Positions 24,248 to 33,635 of a stretch of DNA of 64,000 nucleotides are shown here, piece by piece; the stretch's first letter is position 1, and the number at the start of each line of letters is the position of its first letter. A model generated the notes under the pieces. The model was not told the origin of the DNA, searched no databases, and was given only the letters and a program-made list of their open reading frames with translations. The position numbers were made by a program, and so were the translations under genes. Source of the stretch: Hamadaea tsunoensis DSM 44101 (GTDB taxonomy: Bacteria; Actinomycetota; Actinomycetes; Mycobacteriales; Micromonosporaceae); the NCBI RefSeq assembly GCF_000428945.1, contig NZ_AUAX01000021.1:99977-163976 (forward strand), written 5' to 3'.

Positions 24248-26658
24248 TGTCACAGGCGCGGACCGTCGCCGTTCGCTGGGCTCTGCGCGGCAAGCCGCAA
24301 GGGTCGGCCGACGACTACCAGATCATGGCGTGCGACGCCGGGGCGGCGGCCCGGTCGACCTATGCGGCGCGCATCAGTGACATGGTCCGGGCCGACCCCA
24401 GCTCGGCTTCCGAGGGGCGCGTGGACGCGCTGCCCTGGCTGCTGGTGGGGCCGTGGGAAGCGGAGAACCGGGTCAGCGCGGCCATCGTGTACTGGCCGGA
24501 CGCCGACTACCGCGACGGTGTCGGCCGGCCGGTGATGTTCACCCGCTATCTCGACGTTCCGTGGCCGGACCTCGCCGCCGCCGGAGCGGACCTGGCAGGG
24601 CTTTACACCGCGCTCGCGACCCTGCCCGCCGACGGTTCCCGCGCGGCCCAGGTGACGCTGTCCGAACCGGACCCGGCCGGGATGCTGGCGACAGTGGAGG
24701 CCCTCGATCCGATCTGGCTCGCCGGAGTGGCGGCGGCCCTCCTCGACGGCCCGGTGCGCATCGTGCCGGACGCCCGCAGGCAGACTGCCGAGGACCGCCT
24801 CCAGGTGCTGGACGCGGTCGCCACACTGCTGCCGTACGGGCTGCGCGCCCGGCTGTCGGCCGGTACCTGGTCGGCGCACCCCGGTGACGGGCTTCGGCTG
24901 GCCTTCGCCGCCCAGGCGAGTGAGGGCCAGCAGCTGGTGCGCTTCGGCGAACCTGTCGGTGCGCACCGGGGCCTGGCCGCCATCGAGTACGCCTACCGCT
25001 GTTCCCGCCTGCTCAAGAGCATCGGTACCCAGGGCGTGGTCGAGGCGCTCTGGCGGGACCGGCGTTCCTACGATTGGGCTGACCCGGGCCAGGTCCTGCG
25101 GAGCCTGGAAGGGTTGGACCGGCCGTTCGCGGTGCACCAGGACATGCTGATGGGCACCGCGAAGATCAGCGATGTCGTGGCCCTGCTGAACGCCCCCGAG
25201 ACCGACCTCGCCAGGGCCGAACCGGAGGTGGTCGACCGGCTGGTCCGCGAGGTCGCCGGCAAGGCCCTCGGCGACCAGGTACGCGCGCTCGACCGGCACT
25301 GGCCCGTCCCGGCTGTCCGCGAGGCGATCCTCCAGTCGATGCTGGCCTGCGCCAATCCGCGGCAGACGGTTTCGCTCTGGCGGACCGCCGACGCGTACGG
25401 CGAGAGCGTTTCGGTGTTGTGCGAGCTCATCGACCGGGCGAGCGTCGGCAGCCTCGACGAGCGCCACCATGTCGCCGCGTTCCTGGCCGAGATGAACATG
25501 TTCGCACCCGGTGAAGAGCTGCGCTGGGCGCTGCTGACGGCACCGGAGATCACCGCTCTGCTGGTCCTTGAACTTCTGCCGACCCGGGCAGCGTACGCGC
25601 GACCCTGGCTGGACCTCTTGTTCGGCGACACGGCGACCGAACGTCCACAGTGGGCAGAGGCGTTCGTGGCGATGCGTGCCGGCCGACCTGTTCTGACCAA
25701 GGAGCAGATCCTGCCGGACGCGCACGGCGGGCGCTGGATGATGCTCGCGCTGCTGGCCGCGGCCGATGCGGCCGGTACCCCCGGCACCTTCCTCACCTGC
25801 GACAACGCCTGGTCGGTGCTGCTCAACCAGCTCAAGGCGGACGACGCCGCCGTCAAGGCGCGGTTCAAAGCGCTCGCCCTCGGTCTGTCCAGGCTGGACG
25901 ATCGTCCCCACGCCGCCCTCGACCTGCTCGTCTTCGCGGTCGGCGGCCTGGCCGGCAGCACGCCCTGGGACGGGCGCGCGTACGCCGCGGTGGCCGACTA
26001 CTACGCCGAGATCAACCAAAAGCTCGAACGTGTGCTGCTGACCGATCTGCGGGAGCGGCTGGCGACCGGGTTCATCGACGCCAGTGTCGGTGCGCTGACC
26101 CGAGAGCGGGTGACGCGCCTGACGGAACTGTGCCGCAATCTCACGGACCCGGAAGCCGCCGATGCGATCCGGCGCCGGATCGCCTGGGGCGCGGTGCAGG
26201 ATCCGGACATCCTCGGCGGCTGCGACGCGGCCACCATCGACGAGTTCATCCGGCTGCGGCCTGAACTCGCCAACGTGATGCTCCTGGTGCGGCTGCGCGT
26301 GGCGGCGGCCGACGACCTGTCGATGGAGGACTTCACGACATGCTGTGTCGAGGCGCTCGTCCGGCACGTGCCGGTGTCGCAGATGCTCGACACGATCCGG
26401 AACTGGCCCGGATTCGCCAGCCCGGTCGAAGCGCTCGAATTCTTCGAATGGCTCGACGCCGCGGCCGTACATGCGATTCCGGCCTGGCAGGACGACTCGG
26501 TCGCCCTCTACGCCGTGCATTGGCTGTTGCGCGGCGGTGCCGGTGCGTCCCGGGCCGCCGCCTTCGACGCCTGGCTCAAGGACTTCGTCCAGGTGCGCCG
26601 GGCTTACCTCAAGAAGCTCGAACAGGTCGCGAAGGAAAGCCGGCGGGCGCGGGGCTGA
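24247..26658 (+). CDS. GTPase-associated protein 1 (GAP1-like)
   Basis: An 803-residue protein. The N-terminal domain (VAVRWALRGKPQGSADDYQI, then PWLLVGPWEAENRVSAAIVY) matches my recollection of the GAP1-N2 domain that always accompanies these GTPases. A helical middle region (about 140-260, with VRIVPDARRQTAEDRLQVLD and LPYGLRARLSAGTW) fits GAP1-M. The remaining 500 residues are helical, rich in Leu and Asp/Glu. No catalytic motif is visible. Its start shares bases with the GTPase stop. The name describes co-occurrence; GTPase-activating activity has not been shown to my knowledge. Confidence 0.78.
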   Translation: MSQARTVAVRWALRGKPQGSADDYQIMACDAGAAARSTYAARISDMVRADPSSASEGRVDALPWLLVGPWEAENRVSAAIVYWPDADYRDGVGRPVMFTRYLDVPWPDLAAAGADLAGLYTALATLPADGSRAAQVTLSEPDPAGMLATVEALDPIWLAGVAAALLDGPVRIVPDARRQTAEDRLQVLDAVATLLPYGLRARLSAGTWSAHPGDGLRLAFAAQASEGQQLVRFGEPVGAHRGLAAIEYAYRCSRLLKSIGTQGVVEALWRDRRSYDWADPGQVLRSLEGLDRPFAVHQDMLMGTAKISDVVALLNAPETDLARAEPEVVDRLVREVAGKALGDQVRALDRHWPVPAVREAILQSMLACANPRQTVSLWRTADAYGESVSVLCELIDRASVGSLDERHHVAAFLAEMNMFAPGEELRWALLTAPEITALLVLELLPTRAAYARPWLDLLFGDTATERPQWAEAFVAMRAGRPVLTKEQILPDAHGGRWMMLALLAAADAAGTPGTFLTCDNAWSVLLNQLKADDAAVKARFKALALGLSRLDDRPHAALDLLVFAVGGLAGSTPWDGRAYAAVADYYAEINQKLERVLLTDLRERLATGFIDASVGALTRERVTRLTELCRNLTDPEAADAIRRRIAWGAVQDPDILGGCDAATIDEFIRLRPELANVMLLVRLRVAAADDLSMEDFTTCCVEALVRHVPVSQMLDTIRNWPGFASPVEALEFFEWLDAAAVHAIPAWQDDSVALYAVHWLLRGGAGASRAAAFDAWLKDFVQVRRAYLKKLEQVAKESRRARG

Positions 26659-26691
26659 CGCCCTGACCCACCGGACCGAGGAAGGAATCCC

Positions 26692-28536
26692 ATGAGACAT
26701 CCCATGAAGCTCGGCAACATCCTGGCGGCAGTGGCGGTCTTCGCGGCGGTGAGCGTGACGGGTCCGCCGGTCGCACTCGGCGCGGGTGCCCCTACAGTCA
26801 CCCGCGCGGACCCGGCCACGCTCGGCGACATCGTGGGGGCCGTCGGTGTCGGCGACGTGCCTGCCCAGTACGTCATCATGGCCGATACCTCGACATCGAT
26901 GCGGTTCGACAACCGCTACGGCGGCCTCAAGGAGAGCCTCCGGGCCTTCTTCGCGGCGCTCGCCCCCGAGGACCAGCTGACCTTGATCACCTTCGACACG
27001 AGTGCCCGTATCGCGTATCAAGGCAAGGTCGGGCGCTCCCCGGACGCGCTGATCGCCAAGCTGCCGGCCCAGGCCGACGGGCAGGGCACCGACATCGGCA
27101 AGGCGATCGAGGCAGCGGTCGGCGCGCTGAAGTCCAAGGGCACTCCGGCCATCGCCAGCGTGGTCCTGGTCACCGACGGGGAGCACAAGCCGCAGTCGGG
27201 CAGCGCCTACCGCTTCACCGGCGGGTACGCCTGGCAGACGCTGCACAACGAGGTGGCCCAGCTGCACAAGACCTCCCTGTCCGCGTACGACCTGCCGATC
27301 GCCGGGGCGAAGGGGGCCGCTCTGCTCGGCAAGGTGTTCCCGCATCCGATAGACCTGCCGGCGCGTTCCATCGACGACGTGACACGCCTGCTGGAAGGGC
27401 CGAAGGACCGGGTTCTGAAGGACAAGTTGCGCGCCGCCCTCGCGGCCGATCTCGCCCAGGGTGCCTCCGTGAGCTGGCCGGCGGGTTCGCCGATCACCGG
27501 GGACACGAGCACCGTCACCGCGACCGTCCACTCGGGAACGAGCAAGATCCCGCTCAGCCTCACCGACCTCGCCGTCGACAGCTCGGACGGCACGTTCACG
27601 GTGACCCCGGCCGTCCACGAGCTCCACGTGCCGGCAGGAGGCAGCGCCGATCTTCCGCTGCGGGTCACGTGGAAGGTGCCGGGGCGAGGTTGGGCCTACC
27701 ACTCCTCCTTCGACGCGTCGACAAAGCTCACACTGCATGCCACCGTCGCTTCGCCGTGGTCGGCGACACTTCAGGACGACCTGGGGATCGCGTACGCGCC
27801 GAAGCTCACCGGGGAGTCGTCGTCGATCGGTGCCCGCGCGGAGATCGGCCGGCCGTGGTTCTACAACATCGTGCTGCTCATCCTGGTCCTGCTCGCCGCG
27901 CTGGCCGCATACGCGAACTACCGGCGTCCGCAGCTCGGCCAGGTGCTCGCGGTGAACGCGCCAGGAGTCGCCGCTCCGACGCTCGTCTCGCTGGCCGGTC
28001 GGGGCCGGTCCGCTGTCCTGCCGACGCAGGAGACGCATGACCGCCAGCCCCTCCACGTCCGGATAGTCCGCCGGAACGGCAGCCGGCTGCTGCGGCTGCG
28101 GGCTGGTGCCGAGGAGCGGCTGCTGCCTCCCGACGTACGCACAGTGGTACGCGGAATGGCGTACGAGTGGGTGTTCAACGGCCGGATTCCGACGCAGCGG
28201 TCGGCTCCGGTGGTGGACATGACACCGGCCCGGTTCACCCCGGCCGCCGCGTCCGGCCAGCCGGTCCCGCAGCCGACGCCCGCACCGGCGGCACCTCCGC
28301 CGTCGGCGTCCGTGCCCGCCGTCGAGCCGGTTTCGGGCAGCCAGCCCTCCACCGTGTCGTCCAGCACGCCCGCACCGCCGCTGTTGAGCGGTACTCGGGC
28401 ATATCCCGCTGCCCCGCCTCCGGCTCCGGCGCAGCCGCCCGCCGCTCCCGCGACCCGGCCGCCGCTCACCAGCCCGCAGCCGCCGCCCCGAGCGGACCTG
28501 CCCATCGCCGACCAGCCCGCCGCGCGGATCGACTGA
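26692..28536 (+). CDS. membrane-anchored vWA-domain protein
   Basis: A 614-residue exported protein. A signal peptide occupies 1-31 (ending VALGAG). A vWA domain at about 58-240 has an intact MIDAS: D65-T-S67-T-S69, a Thr in GQGTDIG and the late TDGEH. A beta-sandwich-like stretch (265-365) follows. One transmembrane helix is at about 388-411 (IVLLILVLLAALAAYA), then a basic cytoplasmic segment and a Pro/Ala-rich tail (515-614). The ATG has a GAGGAAGGAA site. Topology puts the metal-binding vWA outside and the Pro-rich tail inside, so it could pass an external adhesion or envelope signal to the cytoplasmic switches encoded next to it. Confidence 0.85.
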   Translation: MRHPMKLGNILAAVAVFAAVSVTGPPVALGAGAPTVTRADPATLGDIVGAVGVGDVPAQYVIMADTSTSMRFDNRYGGLKESLRAFFAALAPEDQLTLITFDTSARIAYQGKVGRSPDALIAKLPAQADGQGTDIGKAIEAAVGALKSKGTPAIASVVLVTDGEHKPQSGSAYRFTGGYAWQTLHNEVAQLHKTSLSAYDLPIAGAKGAALLGKVFPHPIDLPARSIDDVTRLLEGPKDRVLKDKLRAALAADLAQGASVSWPAGSPITGDTSTVTATVHSGTSKIPLSLTDLAVDSSDGTFTVTPAVHELHVPAGGSADLPLRVTWKVPGRGWAYHSSFDASTKLTLHATVASPWSATLQDDLGIAYAPKLTGESSSIGARAEIGRPWFYNIVLLILVLLAALAAYANYRRPQLGQVLAVNAPGVAAPTLVSLAGRGRSAVLPTQETHDRQPLHVRIVRRNGSRLLRLRAGAEERLLPPDVRTVVRGMAYEWVFNGRIPTQRSAPVVDMTPARFTPAAASGQPVPQPTPAPAAPPPSASVPAVEPVSGSQPSTVSSSTPAPPLLSGTRAYPAAPPPAPAQPPAAPATRPPLTSPQPPPRADLPIADQPAARID

Positions 28537-28576
28537 AGCACCACCCAGCCTGCCACCCGTACCGAGGAGGACCCCC

Positions 28577-29248
28577 GTGAGCCAGCAAGTCCTGCCCTTC
28601 TATCTGGTCTGCGACGAGTCGGGCTCGATGTCCGGCGCTCCCGTCGACGCGATCAACCAGTCGCTGCCCGAGCTTCACTACGAGATCGGCAGCAATCCGG
28701 TGGTCACGGACAAGACCCGGTTCTGCCTGATCGGCTTCTCGTCGAAGGCGGAGATCCTGCTTCCGCTGTCGGACTTGAGCACGGTCACCCAGATGCCCAT
28801 GCTGAAGGCGTCCGGTGGTACGAACTACAGCCAGGCGTTCGACAAGCTGCGCGAGACGATCAACAACGACGTGAACGCGCTGAAGTCCCAGGGCCACCAG
28901 GTGTACCGGCCGGCGGTGTTCTTCCTCTCCGACGGCCTGCCCAACGACGACTGGCACCAGTCCTACCAGGCGCTGGTCGACCCGGTCTGGCGGCCGCACC
29001 CGAACATCCTCGCCTTCGGCTTCGGACAGGCCGACACGCAGACCATCCAGCAGGTCGCCACGACCAAGGCGTTCATCGCCAACGGAACGCTCGGCCCGGC
29101 GGCGGCGCTCCGCGAGTTCGCCAAGTCGCTGATCCGATCGATCGTCAACTCCGGCACCTCCTCGGCCGCGGAGCAGGCCGGTGGCGCGACGCTGGTCATG
29201 CCGGACAACGTGCCGGGCTTCACCACGATAGAGGCGGACCAGGTGTGA
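28577..29248 (+). CDS. TerY-like vWA protein
   Basis: A 223-residue cytoplasmic vWA protein of the TerY type. The MIDAS is complete: D13-x-S15-x-S17 (CDESGSM), Thr in SGGTNYS, and SDGLPND. The length and the near-absence of flanking domains match TerY. GTG start with a GAGGAGGA site. It is followed directly by a PP2C phosphatase and an atypical kinase, the arrangement described as the TerY-P triad of tellurite/stress-response networks. Likely a metal-dependent scaffold for phospho-signalling. Confidence 0.88.
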   Translation: MSQQVLPFYLVCDESGSMSGAPVDAINQSLPELHYEIGSNPVVTDKTRFCLIGFSSKAEILLPLSDLSTVTQMPMLKASGGTNYSQAFDKLRETINNDVNALKSQGHQVYRPAVFFLSDGLPNDDWHQSYQALVDPVWRPHPNILAFGFGQADTQTIQQVATTKAFIANGTLGPAAALREFAKSLIRSIVNSGTSSAAEQAGGATLVMPDNVPGFTTIEADQV

Positions 29249-29283
29249 TCGGCTTGATCCGGCTGATTCTGAGGAGACCGAGC

Positions 29284-30558
29284 ATGCCGCAAGCCGAGAC
29301 CGGCACCACGCCGCCCGCGGCGGATCCGTCCGGAGTTCCCACCGCCGCCGCCGAACAGGGGCCGGCGCCGGACAATCCGCACGCCGGGGAATCGCCGATG
29401 GTGCGACAGCAGCTGAAGGCCCAGGTGATCGACACCCGGCCCGAGTTGCCCCCGCTCCCGACGGCACCGCAGCCGGTGCTTCCCGGGCTGCCCCAGATTC
29501 CCCAGCTGGTCGACACCCGGCCCTCGCCTGAACCCCCGGCGCGGCCGCACCAACCGGTCGGCGATCCGGAACGCGAGGCACCGCGGGGCGTACTGAGCCT
29601 GGCCGCCGGCGGGAAGATCGAGCCCGAACCGGCTGCGCGGCGGCAGTCGGTGGCTGCGGGGCCCGCGGCGCCGGCGGCCGCGCCGCCCCCGCAGGCGTCA
29701 CCACTGGGGGAACCCGTCGTGCTCATCGGCAATCCGAAACTGCGTTCCGAGCCCAGAGCCTTTCCCGAGATCGGTGAGCGGGTACCTGACTCCATTGTGG
29801 ATGGAGGTGAGGTCGACGGGCTCATCGTGCGCGCCGCGTCACTGCGGGGCGACGACCACCGGCACTATGCCGAGACCCGGCAGGACTCCTTCGGCCTGTA
29901 CGCCATGACGCCCGTACCGGGCGGCCCGGTCTTCATGGCCGCCGTGGCCGATGGTGTCGGTAGTGAGACGTGGTCGCACATCGGGTCGGCCGCGGCCTGC
30001 CGCCTGCTCGCCGAGGAGATCGGCGGCTACGCGGAGGCGATGCTCGATCCCGCGCGGGAGAACCGGCTGCAGGACAACTGCCAGGAGCTCATGGACAAGG
30101 TGGCGGGCCGGCTGGCGATGGAGGCCGACAGTCGTGACCTGAACAAGAAGCAGCTGTCGACGACGCTCGTCGGCTGCCTGTTCGGCCCGGCCGCGCCGGT
30201 ACGCCGAGCGGTGATGTTCGCCGTCGGCGACAGCCCGGCCTACGTGCTGCGGGCGCGGGATTTCCAGCCGGTCTTCACGGTCGAGCAGGAGGAGATCGCC
30301 AGCAGCGGCACCAACGCCCTGCCGACCCAGATCGGTCGGGTGTCGGTGCGAGTGGCCGAGCTGTGTGCCGGTGACATGGTGCTGCTGTGCACCGACGGCC
30401 TCGGCAACACCATGCGTACGCCGGCCGTCCGTCGCCAGCTTGCCGAATGGTGGGGCGAGCCCGGTGTACCGGGCCTGCCCGCGTACTTCTGGCAGCTCAG
30501 TTTCCGTGCGCAGTCCTATGGGGACGATCGCACGGCCGTCTGTGTGTGGGTTCGGTGA
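29284..30558 (+). CDS. PP2C-family Ser/Thr protein phosphatase
   Basis: A 424-residue protein. The first 170 residues are Pro/Ala-rich and probably disordered. Residues about 180-424 form a PP2C domain: RQDSFGL (first metal Asp), MAAVADGVGS (DGxG motif), FAVGDSPAYV, VLLCTDGLGNTM (DG motif) and the C-terminal DDRTAVCVWV. All metal ligands are present, so it should be an active Mn/Mg phosphatase. The ATG at 29284 is chosen because GAGGAG lies eight bases upstream; a GTG at 29245 is an alternative. One base separates it from the kinase gene. Confidence 0.88.
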   Translation: MPQAETGTTPPAADPSGVPTAAAEQGPAPDNPHAGESPMVRQQLKAQVIDTRPELPPLPTAPQPVLPGLPQIPQLVDTRPSPEPPARPHQPVGDPEREAPRGVLSLAAGGKIEPEPAARRQSVAAGPAAPAAAPPPQASPLGEPVVLIGNPKLRSEPRAFPEIGERVPDSIVDGGEVDGLIVRAASLRGDDHRHYAETRQDSFGLYAMTPVPGGPVFMAAVADGVGSETWSHIGSAAACRLLAEEIGGYAEAMLDPARENRLQDNCQELMDKVAGRLAMEADSRDLNKKQLSTTLVGCLFGPAAPVRRAVMFAVGDSPAYVLRARDFQPVFTVEQEEIASSGTNALPTQIGRVSVRVAELCAGDMVLLCTDGLGNTMRTPAVRRQLAEWWGEPGVPGLPAYFWQLSFRAQSYGDDRTAVCVWVR

Positions 30559-30559
30559 C

Positions 30560-31522
30560 ATGACGATCAACGGCCGCGTCGGGGTGGACCAGCTCGTGGT
30601 GGGGGATCTCCTCGACCGCGGCGGGCAAGGTGAGATCTGGGAGTTGAGCAACTCGCCCGACCAGGTGTTCAAGCGGTACTTCCTGCCGAACGTCAACGGA
30701 CCCGCGCTCGAGGACCTGGTCAGGTTCCCGAGCGGGCTGCCGGAGCACGAGCGGAGCCTGCTGCTGAACACGACCGCGTGGCCGGAGTGCGCCACGATCG
30801 AGGGTGGCCGGGTCGTGGGTTTTCTCATGCCGCGGGCCCCGGAACGGTTCACGGCCGCCACGATCACCGGCGGCCGGCGGCTGCGGGAGCTGCAATACCT
30901 GCTCTACGAGCCGAAGCCGATCTGGGGCGACATCCAGCCGGCGGATGCGGATGATCGGATAGCCATCGCACGGCTCTTCGTCGACCTCATGGCGATCCTG
31001 CATCGGCACGGCGTGGTGCTGGGTGACATCTCGATGCGCAATGTCCTGTGGTGCGGGGGCGACGAGCCCGCCGGCATCTTCGTGCTCGACTGCGACTCGT
31101 CTCGCCGGCTGACCATGCCGCCCGTCCTGCCGCAGGCGAACACGACGGACTGGGACGATCCTGCCGGCAAGCCTGGCGTCGCGGACATCGAGTCTGACCG
31201 GTACAAGACCGCCCTCTTCGTCGGGCGTGTCCTGGCTCGGGAGGCCTATGTGCGGCCCGGCGCGGAACTCACCCTGCTGTCCGGAATTCCGGACGAGATC
31301 GCCGCGACGGTGGTCAAGACCTTTGCCAAAGCCGCGACGGCCGATCGGACCGCGCGCCCGGACATCGAGGAGTGGCGGCTGGCACTGAGCGGCCGCGGCC
31401 AGATCCAGCTGACTCCACCCCAGCCGCGTACGCCGTTGCCGCAGCTGCCCATGGCCGAGGTCGACCAGCGTGGCGCCCGCGGCTATGTGACGCTGCGGCC
31501 GTTGCCGAGAGCCGGCGAATGA
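30560..31522 (+). CDS. atypical protein kinase of the TerY-P triad
   Basis: A 320-residue kinase-like protein. The glycine loop is RGGQGEIW (residues 20-27), the ATP-anchoring Lys is K38 (VFKRYF). The catalytic loop HGVVLGDISMRN gives D156 and N161, and the metal Asp is in LDCDS (D177 or D179 instead of DFG). The C-terminus (about 270-320) is Pro-rich. The catalytic residues are kept, but the activation segment is short. It is placed with TerY-vWA and PP2C genes, so it probably phosphorylates a component of this system that the phosphatase resets. Confidence 0.82.
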   Translation: MTINGRVGVDQLVVGDLLDRGGQGEIWELSNSPDQVFKRYFLPNVNGPALEDLVRFPSGLPEHERSLLLNTTAWPECATIEGGRVVGFLMPRAPERFTAATITGGRRLRELQYLLYEPKPIWGDIQPADADDRIAIARLFVDLMAILHRHGVVLGDISMRNVLWCGGDEPAGIFVLDCDSSRRLTMPPVLPQANTTDWDDPAGKPGVADIESDRYKTALFVGRVLAREAYVRPGAELTLLSGIPDEIAATVVKTFAKAATADRTARPDIEEWRLALSGRGQIQLTPPQPRTPLPQLPMAEVDQRGARGYVTLRPLPRAGE

Positions 31523-31531
31523 GGACCGGCC

Positions 31532-32599
31532 ATGGGAACTGACGGACCGCTGCTTCAGCGGATCAATGAGGCGCTGCTGGACAGTGTGAACCTGAGCGGG
31601 CTCCGTCGGATCTGCACCTACGGTCTGGGCATCACTCTGGAGCACATCACCACGGCCGGTGATCTGACCACCATGGTCTTCGATCTGACGACCGAACTGG
31701 ATCGACGCGGGCGGCTCGCCGACCTCGTTCTCGCCGCCCGGGCGGTCAACCCCGGCAACCATCTGCTGGCGGCGGTGGCGGCCGAGCTGTTCGTGGAGCC
31801 GGTGCGCCAGGAATCGCGTACGTCGTTGGAGGCGATGCTCCGCACGGCTGACGAAACCGTCGACTTCGGCGACTGGTACGCGAACTTGAGCCGGGTCGCC
31901 GCCCGGGTGGCGCGCATCGAGGTGCCCGGAACGAACGGCACGATGGCCGGCACGGCGTTCCTGGTCGGGCCGGATCTCTTGCTGACCAACCAGCACGTCG
32001 TCCAATCGCTGGTGGATCGGCCGGCGTACGCGTCGCGGGCCCGGGTGAGCTTCGACGTGGTGCAACGAGTCGGTGGCGGCCGGCCGGAGAAGGGCGCCCA
32101 GTACACCCTCGCCACCGACTGGCTGCTCGACGCGAGCCCGCCGAGTCCGATCGATCTCGACCTGCGGCAGCCGACGGCACCGGCCGATCCGGCCCAGCTC
32201 GACTATGCCGTCCTGCGCCTCGCCGAGCCGGTCGGTACGCGCCGGTCACCGCTGCAGTCGGTCCCGCGAGGCTGGTTCACCCGCTCGGACCTGGCCGCGC
32301 CGCCCGGGCCCGGCGGGCCGCTGCTCATTCTTCAGTATCCGGCCGATCGGCCGTTGCAGCTGGCGTTTCAGCAGGCGTTCGAGGTGAACGCGAACGGCAC
32401 GCGGCTGCGGCACGGCGTCGCCACCGACTACGGCTCGTCCGGCTCGCCCTGTTTCGATGCGCGGATGAGGCTCGTCGCCCTGCATCACGCCCGCGATCCG
32501 CGCTCGGTGCCGCTGTTCAACCAGGCCGTGCCGATCGACGCGATCGTACGGCGGCTCGCGGCGAACAACCTCGACGGGAGGGTCTTCCTCGATGAATGA
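31532..32599 (+). CDS. EAD1-like adaptor fused to trypsin-like protease (effector)
   Basis: A 355-residue protein with two domains. Residues 6-85 look like the death-like effector-associated domain 1 (LLQRINEALLDSVNLSGLRR, then GITLEHITTAGDL and LADLVLAARAVNPGNH). Residues about 115-345 are a trypsin-like peptidase: GTAFLVGPDLLLTNQHVV with H155, LDYAVLRL with D224, and the nucleophile GSSGSP with S305. The triad is complete. No signal peptide is seen, so it acts in the cytoplasm. By family logic EAD1 recruits the protease to a matching EAD1 in a sensor/NTPase, and one is encoded by the very next gene, which overlaps by eight bases. Confidence 0.85.
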   Translation: MGTDGPLLQRINEALLDSVNLSGLRRICTYGLGITLEHITTAGDLTTMVFDLTTELDRRGRLADLVLAARAVNPGNHLLAAVAAELFVEPVRQESRTSLEAMLRTADETVDFGDWYANLSRVAARVARIEVPGTNGTMAGTAFLVGPDLLLTNQHVVQSLVDRPAYASRARVSFDVVQRVGGGRPEKGAQYTLATDWLLDASPPSPIDLDLRQPTAPADPAQLDYAVLRLAEPVGTRRSPLQSVPRGWFTRSDLAAPPGPGGPLLILQYPADRPLQLAFQQAFEVNANGTRLRHGVATDYGSSGSPCFDARMRLVALHHARDPRSVPLFNQAVPIDAIVRRLAANNLDGRVFLDE

Positions 32600-33635
32600 G
32601 GCACCCCGGCTCCGGGGAGACCAGCGTGCGCTGCTCTGTGAGGTGCTGGAGAGCCGCCTGAGCAAGGACTACCTTCGCCGGCTGCTGGGTTTCATGGAGG
32701 TGCGGCTGGAAGCGATCACCGGCGCCGACAGGCTGCCGACGGTCGTCTTCGACGTCGTGACGGAGATCGAGCTGCGCGGGAAGCTGTACCCGTTTCTGGT
32801 CCGACTGTCCGAGTGCGAGTATCCCGACGTCTGCGACGTAGCCACGAGACTGCTCGACGAGGTGGTCGCCACCGTCGAGAGCCGAACGGTGCGATGGGAC
32901 CGGGTCATGATCGCCGAGCGGCCGTTCGTCAACCGGCGTGTCTTTCGCGAGCAGCTGCACGACCTGATCTCGGCCAGTCCCAGCCGATTGCTGTCGGTCC
33001 GGGGTCCGCGCGGCTCCGGTCGCACCCACAGCTGGCGTTTCGTGCGCTACGTCGCGGAGACCCATGCCTTCCGGCCGCTTCGCATCAACCTCGCGCCCGC
33101 CGAGGCGCCGCCGACGGCCGCGGACATCGCCGACGCGATCTGCGACCGGCTCCCCCTCCCACGGCCGGTCAGTGATGCGTACGCCGCGCTGTCCACAAAG
33201 GCCAGGCGTCGTCGGGACCATCTTGTCGGCCGGCTCGTCGAGCGCGCGAACTCGGGTGCCCCTCCGCTGCTGCTCTTCATCGACAGCATCGACCACGCGA
33301 TCCTGTCGGCGGACGCGCTCGAGATGATCGACCACCTGATCGAGATGGCTGTCTACGACGACGTGCCCGGCCTGCGCATCGTCCTGCTCGGCTATCCGCG
33401 GCAGTTGCCGAGGGACGCGATGGGCAGCGTCCTGCACGAGGTGATCGGGCTGTTGACCGGGCAGGATATCGGCGACGCCTTGCGCCGCGTGGCGCACGAT
33501 CTGGGACATGCGATCAGCGACGCCGCGGTCGACCAGGCTGTCGCCTGGATTCTCGCCGGCCGCCCCGACGACCTCGCGATCGTCGACGAGCGGACCCGCC
33601 AGGTCATCGCCTCCCTCCACGAGTACGCCCGATGA
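32592..33635 (+). CDS. EAD1-like adaptor fused to P-loop ATPase with Arg in Walker A
   Basis: A 347-residue protein. Residues 10-85 are a second EAD1-like domain (LLCEVLESRLSKDYLRRLLG, then VRLEAITGADRLPTVVFDVV). Residues about 110-345 are a P-loop ATPase: the Walker A loop is GPRGSGRT (G138-T145) with R144 where Lys is expected, and Walker B is LLLFIDSID. The Lys-to-Arg change suggests weak or no hydrolysis, like inactive STAND-type proteins. It shares the adaptor with the preceding protease, so homotypic EAD1 contacts are likely. Coupled to both neighbours through overlapping start/stop codons. Confidence 0.78.
   Translation: MNEAPRLRGDQRALLCEVLESRLSKDYLRRLLGFMEVRLEAITGADRLPTVVFDVVTEIELRGKLYPFLVRLSECEYPDVCDVATRLLDEVVATVESRTVRWDRVMIAERPFVNRRVFREQLHDLISASPSRLLSVRGPRGSGRTHSWRFVRYVAETHAFRPLRINLAPAEAPPTAADIADAICDRLPLPRPVSDAYAALSTKARRRRDHLVGRLVERANSGAPPLLLFIDSIDHAILSADALEMIDHLIEMAVYDDVPGLRIVLLGYPRQLPRDAMGSVLHEVIGLLTGQDIGDALRRVAHDLGHAISDAAVDQAVAWILAGRPDDLAIVDERTRQVIASLHEYAR

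Noticed and set aside
24250..28056. 1268-codon minus-strand frame opposite the GAP1 and vWA genes
   Set aside because: Antisense shadow of three well-supported plus-strand genes; no domain pattern.
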